The notes: generated by a model not told the origin, from the letters alone. 64,000 nucleotides of DNA from Edaphochlamys debaryana (GCA_016858145.1 JAEHOE010000147.1:186001-250000), one strand, 5' to 3'; shown: positions 22,269 through 34,400, counted from the first letter of the stretch. A program made the numbers and translations.

Positions 22269-23814
22269 GGGCGCCAGGCAATTACGCCTGGTGCTAAGTC
22301 AAGCAACGAGATGGCCGAAAAGGTATTTAATATAATACATATAACAGTGATACACAACGTGCTGCGCTGTGTGCGGTGCTGTACGGCAGCTTGTACGGCA
22401 CTCGCGAGAATGCGACCCCGCGACCACCGACCGCGACCGATCGCGACGAGCGCTGACCTGGACCGCGGATGGCTCGCGGCCGAGTCTGCTCGCAGGGGGT
22501 GAAGGACTAGGAGCCGGTAAGGAGCAAGCGGGGAATGTGGGAACGGTCGAGGCTGCCCCTGTGCTGGTGGCGGTGTGGTGGGCGCAACTTCGCGTTGTGG
22601 GCTGACGAAGCAAAGCGCCGGCCTGGCCCTGGCCTGCGCTAACCCTTGAACAACAGACTGGCCGCAAGCCAGCAACACAGAGCCTCTCCAGTCGTGCGGG
22701 TGACCAAGCAAGGAGTCACGGTTGCTGCTTCTCGGCACCCTAGCAGCCGGCTGCGGCTGGGCCAGGACAGTCCGGTGGACCAGGCACCGGAGCCCGGACA
22801 GCGCTCTGGCAAATGAAGCAGCAGCCTGGATGAGGGGTGATGCTAGAGTTGGAGCTGTTGAGACAGAGCCCCACCGCCCCCACGGCCCCATCCCCTGCAC
22901 GGCCTCGCCGCTGCACCCGCCGCCTCCTTGTCCCGGCCCCTCCCCGCATTCCGACCCTGCATCCCTCCCCTTCCACCCTCCTCGCCTGCTCCTCCACGCT
23001 CCACCTCATGGGCGGAAAGGGGAGGGGGTAGGAGTATTCGTTCTGTACACCACCCCACAAAGTTCCGACCTACCCGACCACCCCACCCCCCCACCCGGGT
23101 CACATGCCTGCATGGCACACCCTCTCCTCCCTTCGCTCTCCCTCCGCACGCTAACCTCCTCTGCGCTGCCGTACTGGTTGCGTGTCCCCCGACCCCCGGC
23201 TGGCTGGTCTCTCCGTCTTGCCCCTCGCTCCCTTACATAGGCAGTCCAGGCTCCTCCGGCGGCTCTGGGGTGTGCTAGCGGCTCGCCTGCCTGCGTCGCC
23301 CCGCTGGCATGTGCCTTCGAGCGAAGTTCCTGACGCCATTTCGCCTTCCTCCGGCGGTTCGCCCTTCATTACAGGTCTGTATTCCGGTACGAATGGTTCG
23401 CTCGGGTCGGAATACCTTGCGAGCCGCCGGAGAGCCATGTGGCCGGTAACCGCCCGTTGTCCATGACCCCGAAGGTAATCGAAGGTAACATGCATGCGCT
23501 CTACGTGCTGGGGGCTTCTGCGCGGGACAGCTTTGCTTGTTGCTTACCTCCTCGCATCCGGCTGGTGGGCCAGACCCGGCTAGCTGCACGTTGCACTGAC
23601 CCCACCCCCCACGCATCCCCACACCCCCGGCAGTAACCGGCCTGCACACCGTACATCAATGCAGTGTGCCCGCCACTGAGTCGCCCGCGATGCTCTGGCT
23701 CGGCCAGACGCCGTACTCGACCAGTGTCTAGTGCCGTGCGCGCTCAGGCCTACACCGCACATTGCTCCTCCGGCGGCCTGACAGGGCTGGCCTTCTCATC
23801 ACCCTGTCAAAGGG

Positions 23815-23850
23815 GGGAAGGGGAACTGGGAGACGAGGTTACGCGAAAAG
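23815..23850 (+). repeat. Dispersed repeat 'GGAGACACGGG' family, copy 2
   Basis: GAACTGGGAGACGAGGTTAC then GCGAAAAGCAGGCC, closely matching the copies at 1728 and 27984. It is related to GGAACTGGCAGACGCGAAAA at 21425. Confidence 0.6.
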
Positions 23851-24137
23851 CAGGCCAGCAGAGTGCAGACCCGGTTCCTTCCGAACAATCGGGGACTGGT
23901 GCAACCCGCAGTGACGTGGTGACCATGCAACCAGGGCTTTCGCCAGAGCACTGCAAAGTTGTCCGAAGCGGTCCCACACACAAGTTACCTGGAGCACGTT
24001 ACTTGGACGCGCGGGTCGGGAGCGCAGCTCGCTCGCTTGAGTCCCAGCCCCGCCCAGCATCACCATACAGACCTGAACGTGAAGGGAGAAGTGCCGTGAC
24101 AGACGCGAAGGAGCTTTGAGGCAGTGCTGGGATTAGA

Positions 24138-24196
24138 AGACATCAACGAAGCGAAGCGCTTGGTTGTGGCGTAGGGCGTGTTCCGCAGACTACGCA
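24138..24196 (+). repeat. Dispersed repeat CAACGAAGCGAAGCGCTTG family
   Basis: The core also occurs at 21213-21232 and, reversed, at 25780-25800 inside the inverted-repeat arms. A diverged form lies in cupin intron 7 (3935-3995), where similarity extends through GTGGCGTAGGGC to ACTACGCAGACC. Confidence 0.65.
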
Positions 24197-25297
24197 GACC
24201 TGTGGGGAGCTTACCGAGTGTTCGCCGGCGCCTGTGGAGAGGGAGGGCCCGCGAGGGCAAAGGGGCACGGAATCTCTCGGGTGGACACGCACACGAAGTT
24301 GCGGCCTGTCTGCTCACAACTGCACTTATACGTATCACGCGCCCACCCTACGCATCCTAAGCACACGAAGTTGCTGGGATCTTACCCAAGCGCACCCACC
24401 GAGCGCAGAAAGAACGCCCCCCCGGAAGACTCGTTTCCTTTCTCAATTGGGCGGACGGTCGCGTACGGCGTCTGGCCGAGCCAGAGCATCGCGGGTGATT
24501 CAGTGGCGGGCACACTGCAATGATGTACGGTTGTGCAGGCCGGTTACTGCCGGGGGATGCGTGGGGGTTATTATAGACAACGGGGCGTGGGGGGTGGGGT
24601 GGTCGGGTAGGTCGGAACTTTGTGGGGTGGTGTACAGAACGAATACTCCTACCCCCTCCCCTTTCCCCTAAGGGATGGGGCCGTGGGGGCGGTGGGGCTC
24701 TGTCTCAACAGCTCCAACTCTAGCATCACCCCTCATCCAGGCTGCTGCTTCATTTGCCAGAGCGCTGTCCGGGCTCCGGTGCCTGGTCCACCGGACTGTC
24801 CTGGCCCGGCCGCAGCCGGCTGCTAGGGTGCCGAGAAGCAGCAGCCGTGACTCCTTGCTTGGTCACCCGCACGACTGGAGAGGCTCTGTGTTGCTGGCTT
24901 GCGGCCAGTCTGTTGTTCAAGGGTTAGCGCAGGCCAGGGCCAGGCCGGCGCTTTGCTTCGTCAGCCCACAACGCGAAGTTGCGCCCACCACACCGCCACC
25001 AGCACAGGGGCAGCCTCGACCGTTCCCACGTTCCCCGCTTGCTCCTTACTGGCTCCTAGTCCTTCACCCCCTGCGAGCAGACTCGGCCGCGAGCCATCCG
25101 CGGTCCAGGTCAGCGCTCGTCGCGATCGGTCGCGGTCGGTGGTCGCGGGGTCGCATTCTCGCGAGTGCCGTACAAGCTGCCGTACAGCACCGCACACAGC
25201 GCAGCACGTTGTGTATCACTGTTATATGTATTATATTAAATACCTTTTCGGCCATCTCGTTGCTTGACTTAGCACCAGGCGTAAATGCCTGGCGCCC

Positions 25298-25379
25298 GCA
25301 CCTGTGGCCGAGTGGTTAAGGCGCGGCCCTGCTAAGGCCGTGGGGTCTCCCCGCGTGCGTTCGAATCGCATCGGGTGCG
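25298..25379 (+). tRNA. trnS(GCU): tRNA-Ser(GCT), right arm
   Basis: Same 82-nt sequence as 22187-22268 but on the plus strand. The acceptor GCACCTG/CGGGTGC, loop CTGCTAA, variable arm and T-loop TTCGAAT are all intact. It is followed by ACAGAACAGTTTTGC, giving a TTTT terminator. Both copies look functional, which implies recent duplication or gene conversion between the arms. Confidence 0.95.
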
Positions 25380-25901
25380 ACAGAACAGTTTTGCAACGCA
25401 CGCAGTCGCCCCTAGGCCAATCCGCTGGCCTTTTCGCGTCGCCTGCGGCTGCTGGGCCGGCAGCGGCTGCCGGCCGCTTCCGACCAACAAGGACCCTGGA
25501 CAGGAGCACATGCGTGGGAGGGGTGGGAGCGCAACATACATTCCCGAAGGTAGGTCAGCCCCCGCATGCTTTTCGCGTCTGCCAGTTCCCCTTCCCCCGG
25601 CCTCCACACTTCCGTCGCCTGCCTCCGGATGGCACGCACATCGCCTGCCAGCGCACTGAACACGACAAGGGTGCGGACTGCAGCCCGAAGCCTTCAGTGC
25701 GCATCCCAAGGCCACATCTACGCGGCAACCTCCCACACACGACAGGCGGAGTGCCGTGGGTCCGCGTGACCCCCACCCACAAGCGCTTCGCTTCGTTGAT
25801 GTTCTTCTACCCCCACCCACTGTCCACGGACCACCATACCGATACCGCACGCTTTCCCCGCTCCCGCGCCCGGCCACTCCGCCTGTGCGGCGCCTGTCGC
25901 A

Positions 25902-26524
25902 AGGATGCGAAGATTACAGCAGGAACCGCCTCCAAAAGGGGAGGGGTTGAGCGAGAGCGCCACCTGCTGGGTGTGCCACCTGCACACCTACACCCAAGCA
26001 GCGTGACAGACTTTCGGTCGTCGCGCCCCGTCGCTAGGGCTGGGCCCGTAGAGCCCCCCTTAATATTCTACCGCCGTTTCTGAGTGTCTGGGTATGGCCA
26101 TCCCATACCAGCACCACCTTAGCACCAGCACACGCCACTGCTAAGGGGGTCGCCGCCGTGGGGCTTGTCCCCGCCTGGCTCTCCAGGCCATAGACCGCAG
26201 TTGGCCCTGTTACACGGACACCCTACCAACCCCCCGTCAGAACCCGTACTTCATCCAGCCCTCGCCCTCAAAGAACCTAATGTCCGCCCCCTTGCACCAC
26301 TGGGGCTGCAGCCGCTTGGCACGCAGGATTTCGAAGATACCTTGCCGCTCCTTCCGCATTGCCCGCCCGAGAGCGGTGAGGTAGGGCGCGACTATCACCC
26401 CCGTCGCCGCGCGCACCTCCTTAGCCACCCTCACCAGCAAAGCCCGCTGGCGGGGCGTCACCCCCAGCACGACATTCCAGCCCCCCTCCCCCTCCCCCTT
26501 CCACCTCCGCTGCACCGATGCACC
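25902..26524 (-). mobile_element. 5'-truncated non-LTR retrotransposon fragment
   Basis: 623 bp present only in the right arm and flanked by GTCGCA (25896-25901 and 26525-26530); the left arm keeps the empty site at 21112-21118. On the minus strand the open part ends (stop near 26238) with RKERQGIFEILRAKRLQPQW then KGADIRF and GWMKYGF, resembling the C-terminus of a LINE first ORF. About 340 bp of 3' tail follow, ending in a ~75-bp block (GGCGCTCTCGCTCAACCCCT and GGCGGTTCCTGCTGT) that recurs at 45437-45510. Truncation, short target duplication and a conserved 3' end fit target-primed insertion. Confidence 0.7.
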
Positions 26525-27699
26525 GTCGCAGGGAACCGGGCCTGCGTTGCAGGCAGTGCGTGGCCGCTGGCCGTGGCGTGCAGGGGCTGACCACACAGCC
26601 GCTCCCCCACAGACAGGTTGGGGAGCAGGCGGTGTCGCAAGGTGTGGAGGCTCTCCTGTCAACCTGTGGGCAAAGCCCGAGGGCCCAACGCTCCGTGCCG
26701 GTGCCCACCCGGCATTGGAACACGGTGCGTGATGGCCCTTCCACGTCGTGATTGCGGCACTGGGGCGGTGGGGCCCCGAAAGGGCCTGCGACTCTCGAGA
26801 GCAGAGCAGATTGCCGCGCAGCCCCTCCCACTTACTCCATCCGCAGTCGGCACAGCTCCCTCGCACCCCTCCCTGCGTCACAAGTCGAAGAATTGGCGCG
26901 GCCATTACAACTGCTGCAGGGATCTGCGGCCGGGGGGGCAGAGCGGCTGCGGTGGTGGGAGCTCCCAAGCACGGCTGCCGCGGCGGGGCGGGGATCAGCG
27001 GCTTTCCGTCCAGCGCTGCTAGACAGGGAGTGCCGGAGTGGGCGCTGGCGCGGGGCTCTCGGAGCGTGGGGCAGGGGCGTGGAGCTCCGCCCGCCCGCTC
27101 AGCAGGCTCCCCCCCAGCGTGAGGGCTTGGGAGGTGTTCCAAGGCTGGGGGGCGTGGGAGCTCGGGGCATCTAGACGTTGTGTGACGCGTCCCGGCGCTG
27201 AAGGGGCACCCAAGGGCGGTGTGGGGTGCAGCCGCAGGACGGGCAGACGCGTGTGGGCAGGTTCAGGGCCGTATTGGAGCTGCCTCAACCCTCCTGGCGT
27301 CGCATCGTTGATCACACTCGTGCGGCCACGTAATCCTACCGGGGCGACCCGCCCTGGCGTAGCATTCGTAGGGGCCGTGATGCCTGGTGCAGATTGGAAT
27401 GCGGAGGCTGAGCGTGGGGCCATGCGGGCACACGTACATGAAGGAAGAACCGCAGTAGAGAGCGCCAGGCTAAGGTAAAAAAAGGTCTAGGCTCCGGGCT
27501 CCAAAGGGAGGGGGGTAGGAGCAATAGCGTCCTACGCGACGCCTGGGGCGGAGTGGTATGCGGCGTGTGTGTGTGGGGGGGGGGGGGGGGGGCATGCGGG
27601 TGCGGAGGTATGTGGAGGAAGAGCGCTCGAGCGAAGTCTGTGCCAAGGCTTCGGTCCCAGGCCCCAGCTGCAGGATTCCTATCTGCCCTCCCCCGGACC

Positions 27700-27735
27700 C
27701 GCGTAACCTCGTCCCCGTCTCTCATTCCCCAGGAC
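27700..27735 (-). repeat. Dispersed repeat 'GGAGACACGGG' family, copy 3
   Basis: On the minus strand it reads GGGGAATGAGAGACGGGGAC then GAGGTTACGCG, a diverged copy of the 1728 motif. Confidence 0.45.
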
Positions 27736-27983
27736 CCCCGCTGTTGCCTGTCAGGAGAGGCCAGCAACCGCTAGGGCCACGGCCGTGCAGTCGACAGTGC
27801 GAAACAGACACTCGGGATGGGATTTGTGTGAATGGGCAGCGCGGGGGCCGGGGCGCGAGGGACACAAAGCTGTTGCTCTGGGCTCCCAACTGTAGGGGGG
27901 GACCAGGAGTAGCAGGTATCGGCACAGGGCCGGGTGTGAGGCTGCCAGCTGCGCCATGCGGGGAGGGAGCCAGACCGTCGGCT

Positions 27984-28030
27984 GCTGGGGGAAAGGAGAC
28001 ACGGGGGACGAGTAAAGCGAAAAGCAGGCC
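27984..28030 (+). repeat. Dispersed repeat 'GGAGACACGGG' family, copy 4
   Basis: GGGGAAAGGAGACACGGGGG, then ACGAGTAAAGCGAAAAGCAG and GCCAGC, close to copy 1 at 1728. Confidence 0.6.
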
Positions 28031-30752
28031 AGCGAAGTGCGACGATTGCACTGGTCGGCAACTACCCGCAGCCCTGCCCTTGCGGCTGCTGGGGGACGTA
28101 ACATGTAATGGCAGTGCCCTGACCGTGGGCCGCACGGTACGCTTCGAGGGGATGCGCGTCAGGGATGGAGCAAGTCCACCCGGGCTTCCAGGAAGCACGT
28201 TACATCGAGGCGTCAGGTGCCAGGAATGATGTGTGACCAACCAAAATCCCAGTACAACGAGTGTTGACCTGCGGCAGCAATTCATATGGCACCAGCAATC
28301 CGCTGCCAGCTCAAAACGGCGGGAAAGAAACACCGCAAAAGATTATGTGACACCGGAGGCCTGTGGGCACGCAGAGCTTCGCTAGCAGTAGGCTTGGGCG
28401 GAAGAACCATGCCCATCCCACGCCTGCTACGCTCGCCTCCCAACCCGTGAGGCTATCAAATAAGTCCCCTCTTGCACTGTGCTAACCAAACGCGGAACCG
28501 ACCACACAAAACCCGTCCTTGGCTCCTCGTGTGCGTAAACAGATGTTTGGGCCATCAACGCACGCGCCTGATGTAGTTGGGCGCAAAAGTCTAACCGCAA
28601 AACCTTCACAAGACCGACTGACGGATAAGCCCGCCAAACTTGGCTTGATTTGCCCTTCGCCCCGACTCAATCGGAGACACGCGCACGTAACGCAACGGTG
28701 GGACACGCGAACTCGTTCACACTGCACACTGCACGCACAACGAACAAATCACTACCACGATCATACCCTCCACCTGGGGAAAACTGCGGGTGCGGGGGGT
28801 TGCTTCCGTCCTTCAACCTACGGGTAAAAGGGCCCGCTGGGACCGGCGCGCCTGAATGGGGCCCGGCCTGCTTCTCAGAGGCAATGACCCGGCATTCCTA
28901 AGGCAAACGCTCTCTTCTTTGTCGCCATTACGGTAGTAGGGGGTAAGGGGGCCCGCGAAAACCCCCAAATCGCAAATTGTGAGCCAATTGCGCGTCCACC
29001 GCCGCCCCCAAAGCGGGCAAAGCGTTCGGCGTCGGCAAGCAGTTCAGATTGCGTTAACCCGAATGCCACCTCTCCTCTGGTCCTTCCTACTCGATCCCTG
29101 CTCTGCACAGTTTCACCCGGCAACCAAGTACATCATCCCCGTACGGTATCCGCTCCTTCGCCCTCGCCCCATCATCCATCATCGCATCTCCAGATCTCTT
29201 CTCGTGTCTGTACCGGCCACAACAGGCCCAGCAGACTGCAACACCGCGCACTGAAGGCGCAACCCAATGCTGCTTCGAACGGGCCCCAAAACCGGGCCGT
29301 AGCTCACGCCACCACGCCCACGCCTTGGCCTCCCCTCTCCGACCCGCCGCAAGGCACTCCAGCGCTCAAGCTTTAAGCCCGGACGCGCCACAACTCGCCA
29401 GGGTCAGAGGGGGAGGCCAAGCACTCCTCCGACCATGTCGCGGGCTCGACACATGCGTTCCGCTCGCGAAGCCCTTGCGGTTCACACTCACGATACACGG
29501 CCCCAGCTCTCGGTCAGCCAGGGACCCGCGACACCCAAACGTGCGCAAACACTCAAGGACCGGACCCCTAACACGCACCGAGAGACTGAGGATTCGCGCT
29601 CAAGCTAAATCATCAAACCGCAGTGCCAAAGGTTAAGACACACAACGTCATTAGTCGGTACGACATGCTGCTGCATACGTCTGTCGTACGCTAGAACAAG
29701 GAAGGGGCAATGAACTAGTACAGTAACCGTCAGTTTCTCCTCGGCCAGGCGGCACACAACGCGTGCCTCCGCTCAGCCCCACACGCTCTAAACAGGCGGG
29801 CACGCGCCGTCAACTACCTCGGCCCCCAGGCATCCCCAAAACGGGGACCGGGGCCGGGGCACCTTGGGACACATGCCACGCGTCTACCCAGCCACATGCT
29901 TTGCCGTGCACACCGCCCGTGCCGTACAAGGCCAGGCTTACGCTTCGAACGCTTTTGATGTCTCAGCCCGCGTGCCGTCGGCGCCTCTCACGCCTCGATA
30001 GGCCAACGCAACAACCGCAGGCTAGTCCTCTACGGCCTGGGCCGGAAGGCACCAGTGCCAGAGCGGCGGGCGCTCAACCGCAAAGAAACGCGGCGGACCA
30101 AGCATCAAAACCCTCGCAAGTTACGAAGTGCCGCCGTACCATACAGCGTCACGCAACCGCCGACTGACGGCGCCGCGTACGCGCTGGCTCGACAGCCCTC
30201 AGTGCCCCCCCCCAGCGGCCGTTAGGAAGCCAAAATTGTGGGCATGCGCCCAAAGGGGACGCTGCCCTGCCGCTGCCACGCGCCCAGTGGGCTGCGCAGG
30301 TAAAAGGCATCCCTCGAGTCTTGCCCCACTCCTTCCCTTCCCTCCCCTCGCCCTCCAAACCCTCTGCTGAGTGCCCCATCAGGGGCTTCTCGCTTGCGCC
30401 GCCTTGACGGCAGCCGTGGCCTATAGCGGCACGCGTCCACCTCCGAAACGCGCAGACTTCTCTCGCTAAAGTAATCCAACAGCCCTGCGTCAGCATAGCT
30501 TAGTGCTCATCGAAGCGCAGCGGCTCGGCACGCGCTCTCCTTCTCCTAGGTACCCTCACAAGCCGCTTGGAACATCTCAGACGCGCCCGCAAGGGCTGCG
30601 CCGCAACGGTAACCACGCACCACTCCAGATACACGCACGGCAAAAACCGCCGCAATAGCCAAAACCGCCGCCCGACACGATAGCCCCGTACAGAGCATCC
30701 TGCGGTCTGCACCGTACTAGTGGTTTGGGTTCAGGTCAATTCTAAATCCTCC

Positions 30753-33303
30753 TCAAGCTAGCGAGCCGGCCAGCTGCGCCTGCAGGAGCACGTTGCTCCA
30801 AGCGTCCGCAGCGCCCGAGACCTTCATTCCATCGGATAGCATGGACAGCCCGGGGCCGCCCTGCTGCAAAAGCGCGGCGGCGTGGGCCGCCGCCTGCTGG
30901 TCCGCGAGCGAGATGCCGCTGCGGGGCCCCATGCCGACGCCCATGCCAAAGCCGCTGGCGGCGGAGCCGAGTCCGCCCGCCAGCCCGCCCAGGCCCGACA
31001 GGGCCCCCGCGGGCCCAGCGCCGAAGCCGCCGCCGGCGCCACCGCCGGCCGGGCCGAAGGAGCCGAAGCCGCTGTTGAGGGCCTGCTGCGCCGCCGCCAG
31101 CTCCAGCGCCGCCGTCGTGGCGGCCATAGAGTTGTAACCCCCCAGGGCGGCATCCAGCCGGCTGGCGGCGCCGCCAGCAGGGTCGTTGCCGTAGCAAGTG
31201 GGCAGGCCGCCAGACGCCGCCGCCGCCACGCCAGCAAAGGCGCCCTGCAGCGCCGCCAGCTGGTTGCCGTACGCCGCCGCGGCGGCGGCGTTGGCGTTGC
31301 CGCCAAACGGCCCGCCCGAGTTGCCGTACGGCTGTGTCGTACGGCTGAGGCCGAGCAGGTGCGCCATGGCGAGCTGGTGCTGCTGCTGCGCGTGCTGCGC
31401 CTGCTGCTGCAGCTGCGCCGCCGAGATCCCGACGGGCGGGGGCGGCGGGGGCGTGGGGGAGGAGCGGCTGCTGTGCTGGCCGCCATGCCCAGTGGCGGTG
31501 GCGTTACGGCGCCCGCCGTTGCCGTGCTGGCCCTGGTTGTTACCGCCGCCATCGCGGCCGCCGCGGCGGCCCGACTGGCTGTGCGACGGCGGCGGCGCCG
31601 GGTGCATGCCGGTCTGGGAGCCGCCGTTGCCGCTACCGTTGCCGCTGTAGCCGGGGCCGTGGAGCGGCCCGCTGGTGGGCGGCGAGACCGTGCCAGCACC
31701 GACCTCCGGCAGGCCGGTGACGGGGCACGAGAGCGCGGTCTGGAGCGACGAGGCACTCAGGGCCTGGCCCTGGCCCAGGGCCTGAGCCTGCCGCCCTTGG
31801 GCGCTGCCGTTGCGGCCGTGCTCCTGGCCGTTGCGGCCGTTACCGTTGCCGTTGTTACCATTGCCGTACGGCCCGGCCTGACCCGCAGCGTACTGGGCCA
31901 TGGCGGAGGTGGTGCGGGCGGGGGGCGGGGGCGGGGGCGGCGGGGCGCGGGGGCTGGCGGAGGCGGGCCCCGAGGGGGTGACCCCGCCGGGGCACGTGGT
32001 CGAGGCCGAGGCCGGGACGGGCGCCGGTTGGCCCTCGGAGCTGGGGCGGGGCTCCGAGCGCTTGCAGCCTGAGGGTGTGCGGGAGACATAGGCATAAGGC
32101 ACGGCGGGGAGGTGAGCAATGTGGGGAGGAGGAGGCACCAGGGCGGGGAGAGCCGGCGAGAGCAGGCAGGGGGCGTTGGCGCATTTTCTATTAGGGGGTT
32201 CAGCGCCAGCACCGGGACCCAGCCGGCGACATCCTTGCATAATCATCATGCTGCCCCCGCTGCCCGTCCTAACCTATAAACAAACCCTAGCCCTAGCCCC
32301 AGCCAACCCTAGCCAGCCCGGGGGGTCCCCTGCCCGGACCAGAAACCCCACCTGGCGGCAGCGCTCGCGCCATCTTTAGCGTCTCCTCCGCGCCTGCGCC
32401 CTGCAGCGCAAACAGCAGACGCTCCTCATCCTCGCGGGCGGTGCGGGGCGCCGCGCTGTCGTCTCGCGACGTGTCGGCGCCGCAGCAGCTGCCCTCGTCG
32501 TTGCTGTCCGAGCCTAGGCCGTCCTCGCCAGAGCCCGCCGGGCCCGTGTCCGACGGCATGTCAGATTCGTCCGAAGTCGTGGCATCGCCGTTGGCTGAGG
32601 GCCCGGAAAGCACGCCAGAGGAGGACGTGCCGCTGCCCGGGGCCGGGGCCGGGGCCGGGGATGCCGACGCAGCGGCCGCACGTGCCGCCGCGTCGATCGC
32701 CTTGTTCTTGGGCGCCTTCCGCGGCTTTACAGTGGCACGCGCGAGCGCAAGCTCGCTGAGGAGGTCGCGGGCCTTGGCGGCGACCGAAGCGACCGTCGCC
32801 GCGTGTCGCGGCTGAATCATGGCCAACGACACGGGCGGGTTGGGCTCCTCCTCAGACTGCAGCGTCCTCAGGTTCGTCAGGTACGCCGCCACGATATCGA
32901 TGCAGTTGTTGCCCGCCTCAGCGACGTTCTGTGGGCACAAGCACGCACACGCTGATAAAGCGACTCGTCAAGCGAACCCGGTCCGACCGCGGAAACGCCC
33001 GCTTCGCCCCGCCTGCCCAAGCGCTTTCAATGCGTGCCCCCTTGTCCAGTAGCCATCATGTGCAAGCAGCGCAGACGGGCTTACCAATTGAAACTCCGCG
33101 AAGTCCTGGTCCTCGATGCCCAGCAGCTGCTGAGCCAGGAGCAGTGGGTGCGGAAAGACGCTGCCGCAGAGCGCGAAAATGACCTTGGCGCACATGACAT
33201 CGTGTGTATCGACCGGTCCATGAAGGGGAACGCGCGAGACCGAGCTCGCGGCCGTTGTGACCGGCGCATCTGTCGGATCGTAATCATCTGGCAGCGCGCT
33301 CAT
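30753..33303 (-). CDS. Conserved-looking protein of unknown function (703 aa, 3 exons)
   Basis: Exons 33303-33085, 32928-32352 and 32068-30753 join in frame (2,112 nt) with GTAAGC, GTGGGG donors and CAG acceptors. The ATG at 33303 is the first in frame. Residues about 30-120 look globular and helical (VMCAKVIFALCGSVFPHPLL, LLAQQLLGIEDQDFAEFQL, NNCIDIVAAYLTNLRTLQ). A basic Lys-rich stretch (TVKPRKAPKNK) and an acidic Ser/Asp patch (SDESDMPSD, DSNDEGS) follow. Exon 3 is low complexity: Gly/Asn repeats (GNGNNGNGNGRNG), poly-Pro, Gln/His-rich (AQLQQQAQHAQQQHQ) and Ala/Gly. The mix suggests a nuclear or RNA-associated regulatory protein, but I do not recognise the family. Confidence 0.72.
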
Positions 33304-33837
33304 GTCGTCTGCGGCCGTGGTGGGGGCGCGGAAGCCGAGTCGCGAAGGCACGAGACCACGCTAGCCTCCTCCCAGGAGCACGAAACGACGAGCTCGTGGC
33401 CGCATGGACACCTAACAGCTAGGCCCTATCGAGCAGCGAGCTGGTGCCACGGCGCGCCCCTGGGAGTGCTTGCACGGTCGGCGGCCCCATCGGCAAACAG
33501 CGACTCGGTCTTGCCCACCTGCGCAGGGCCTGTAGGACGCCCCGTCGTCTTCCAGTGCTACTGTCATTGTCTAGAGGCCTAAGAGTCGGCACGGCGCGTG
33601 TACAGGGGCGTCCAGGCCACACCGGAGGTTCAATGCTGTCCGCTGACTGGTGGGGCGGACGCGGACGGCGGTGCGGTGCGGGGGTGCGGCGCTACGTGTT
33701 GCGGGTGATGTAAGCTAGCGTCTGTGTGGGGCGCGTCGGTTCGCGTCGGCAAGTTGAGCGCAATGCAAAAAGCGCCTCAGATTTTTTGGCAGTCGCTCCA
33801 TAAGGCCCTCGGCACAGTCGCCCTGCGAAGCCCTGGG

Positions 33838-34400
33838 CTCGCAGTGAACGCCGCCGCCCAGCGAAACGCCGCAGCCGGAATGGCAGCTGAGGCAGCGACA
33901 TGGGGGACGCGACCCGGGACCCGGGTGGCCCCCTCGAAGCATGCCAAATGTCGGCCGACTTCCGGCATTGCCGCTTGCAACGCGCTCCCCGGCACAGCAC
34001 TCCGCCCCGCTGCATGCACGCTGCTATGAGTTTTCTTGGTGCGGTGGCCGCGATACGCGTTGCGCGGTCCTAAGCCTGCTCCTTCCAGCCGGGACGGTCG
34101 CTTTTCCGGTGGGATCGCGTATCTCTCGCGTCTCGTCATACCCGACGCAAAACGAACCGCAGAAACGCGCGCCCCCGCCCTCCCAATACAACGCGGCTCC
34201 TATCGACTTACGGGGGCCAGAGGCGTGCGGGAGATCGCGCGGAGGGGACGTTTCGACGGCTGGGTCGCCACAGCGACGTTTCCCCCTCGCTCCCGCCGTC
34301 GCCCCTCTTCCCCTCTCGCTCTGCTCCGCAGTGCAGCTCCTGGCCATGTTGCTGCCCAGCGCTTCCTGCCTCTCGAAGGCGTCGCTTTCCCCCTGCTCCT
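33838..34400 (+). repeat. Dispersed repeat, copy A (second copy at 38343)
   Basis: Direct repeat of 38343-38965. Best matched is ATGCCAAATGTCGGCCGACT through GGAGATCGCGCGG (33940-34245 against 38455-38750), nearly identical by eye; the flanks match in patches with indels. No coding capacity recognised. Confidence 0.85.

Larger units (their letters stand above)
18611..23722. repeat. Left arm of a large imperfect inverted repeat
   Basis: This arm is the reverse complement, block by block, of 24464-27431. Matching blocks: 18611-19429 with 26621-27431; 21022-21118 with 26530-26620; 21119-21448 with 25569-25901; one 184-bp unit with 25385-25568; 22187-22898 with 24680-25379; 23013-23095 with 24590-24679; 23606-23722 with 24464-24575. 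Blocks found only here are 19430-21021, three extra 184-bp units, 22899-23012 and 23096-23605. Matching blocks look nearly identical by eye. Confidence 0.9.
23723..24463. other. Unique spacer at the centre of the inverted repeat
   Basis: About 740 bp that do not match between the arms. It holds a copy of the GGAGACACGGG-related repeat (23815-23850) and a copy of the CAACGAAGCGAAGCGCTTG repeat (24145-24196). No gene is supported. Confidence 0.6.
24464..27431. repeat. Right arm of the large inverted repeat
   Basis: Reverse complement of blocks of 18611-23722 (see that entry). It is shorter because it lacks the retropepsin block, has one instead of four 184-bp units, and lacks two left-arm segments. 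It gained 25902-26524, a retrotransposon fragment. The outer match stops at GTGCCCGCATGG (18611 / 27431) with no obvious target duplication outside. Confidence 0.9.
27432..30752. other. Repeat-rich, apparently gene-free DNA
   Basis: It holds a G18 run near 27577-27594, two repeat copies (27700 reverse and 27984) and a long, comparatively A/C-rich stretch from about 28240 to 30700. No spliced gene, RNA gene or recognised transposon domain was found. Confidence 0.4.

Noticed and set aside
22247..22900. A ~215-codon frame conserved in both palindrome arms (mirror at 24675-25319)
   Set aside because: Its conservation is explained by the inverted duplication itself. It reads into the tRNA and shows no family features.
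25304..26083. Protein starting MAEWLRRGPAKAV (and its mirror at 22262)
   Set aside because: The first residues are a translation through the tRNA-Ser gene, a common false gene call. The rest is the 184-bp unit and repeat DNA.
27577..27594. Long homopolymer G run as a regulatory or G-quadruplex element
   Set aside because: Such runs are frequent in this GC-rich DNA and their length is unreliable in assemblies.
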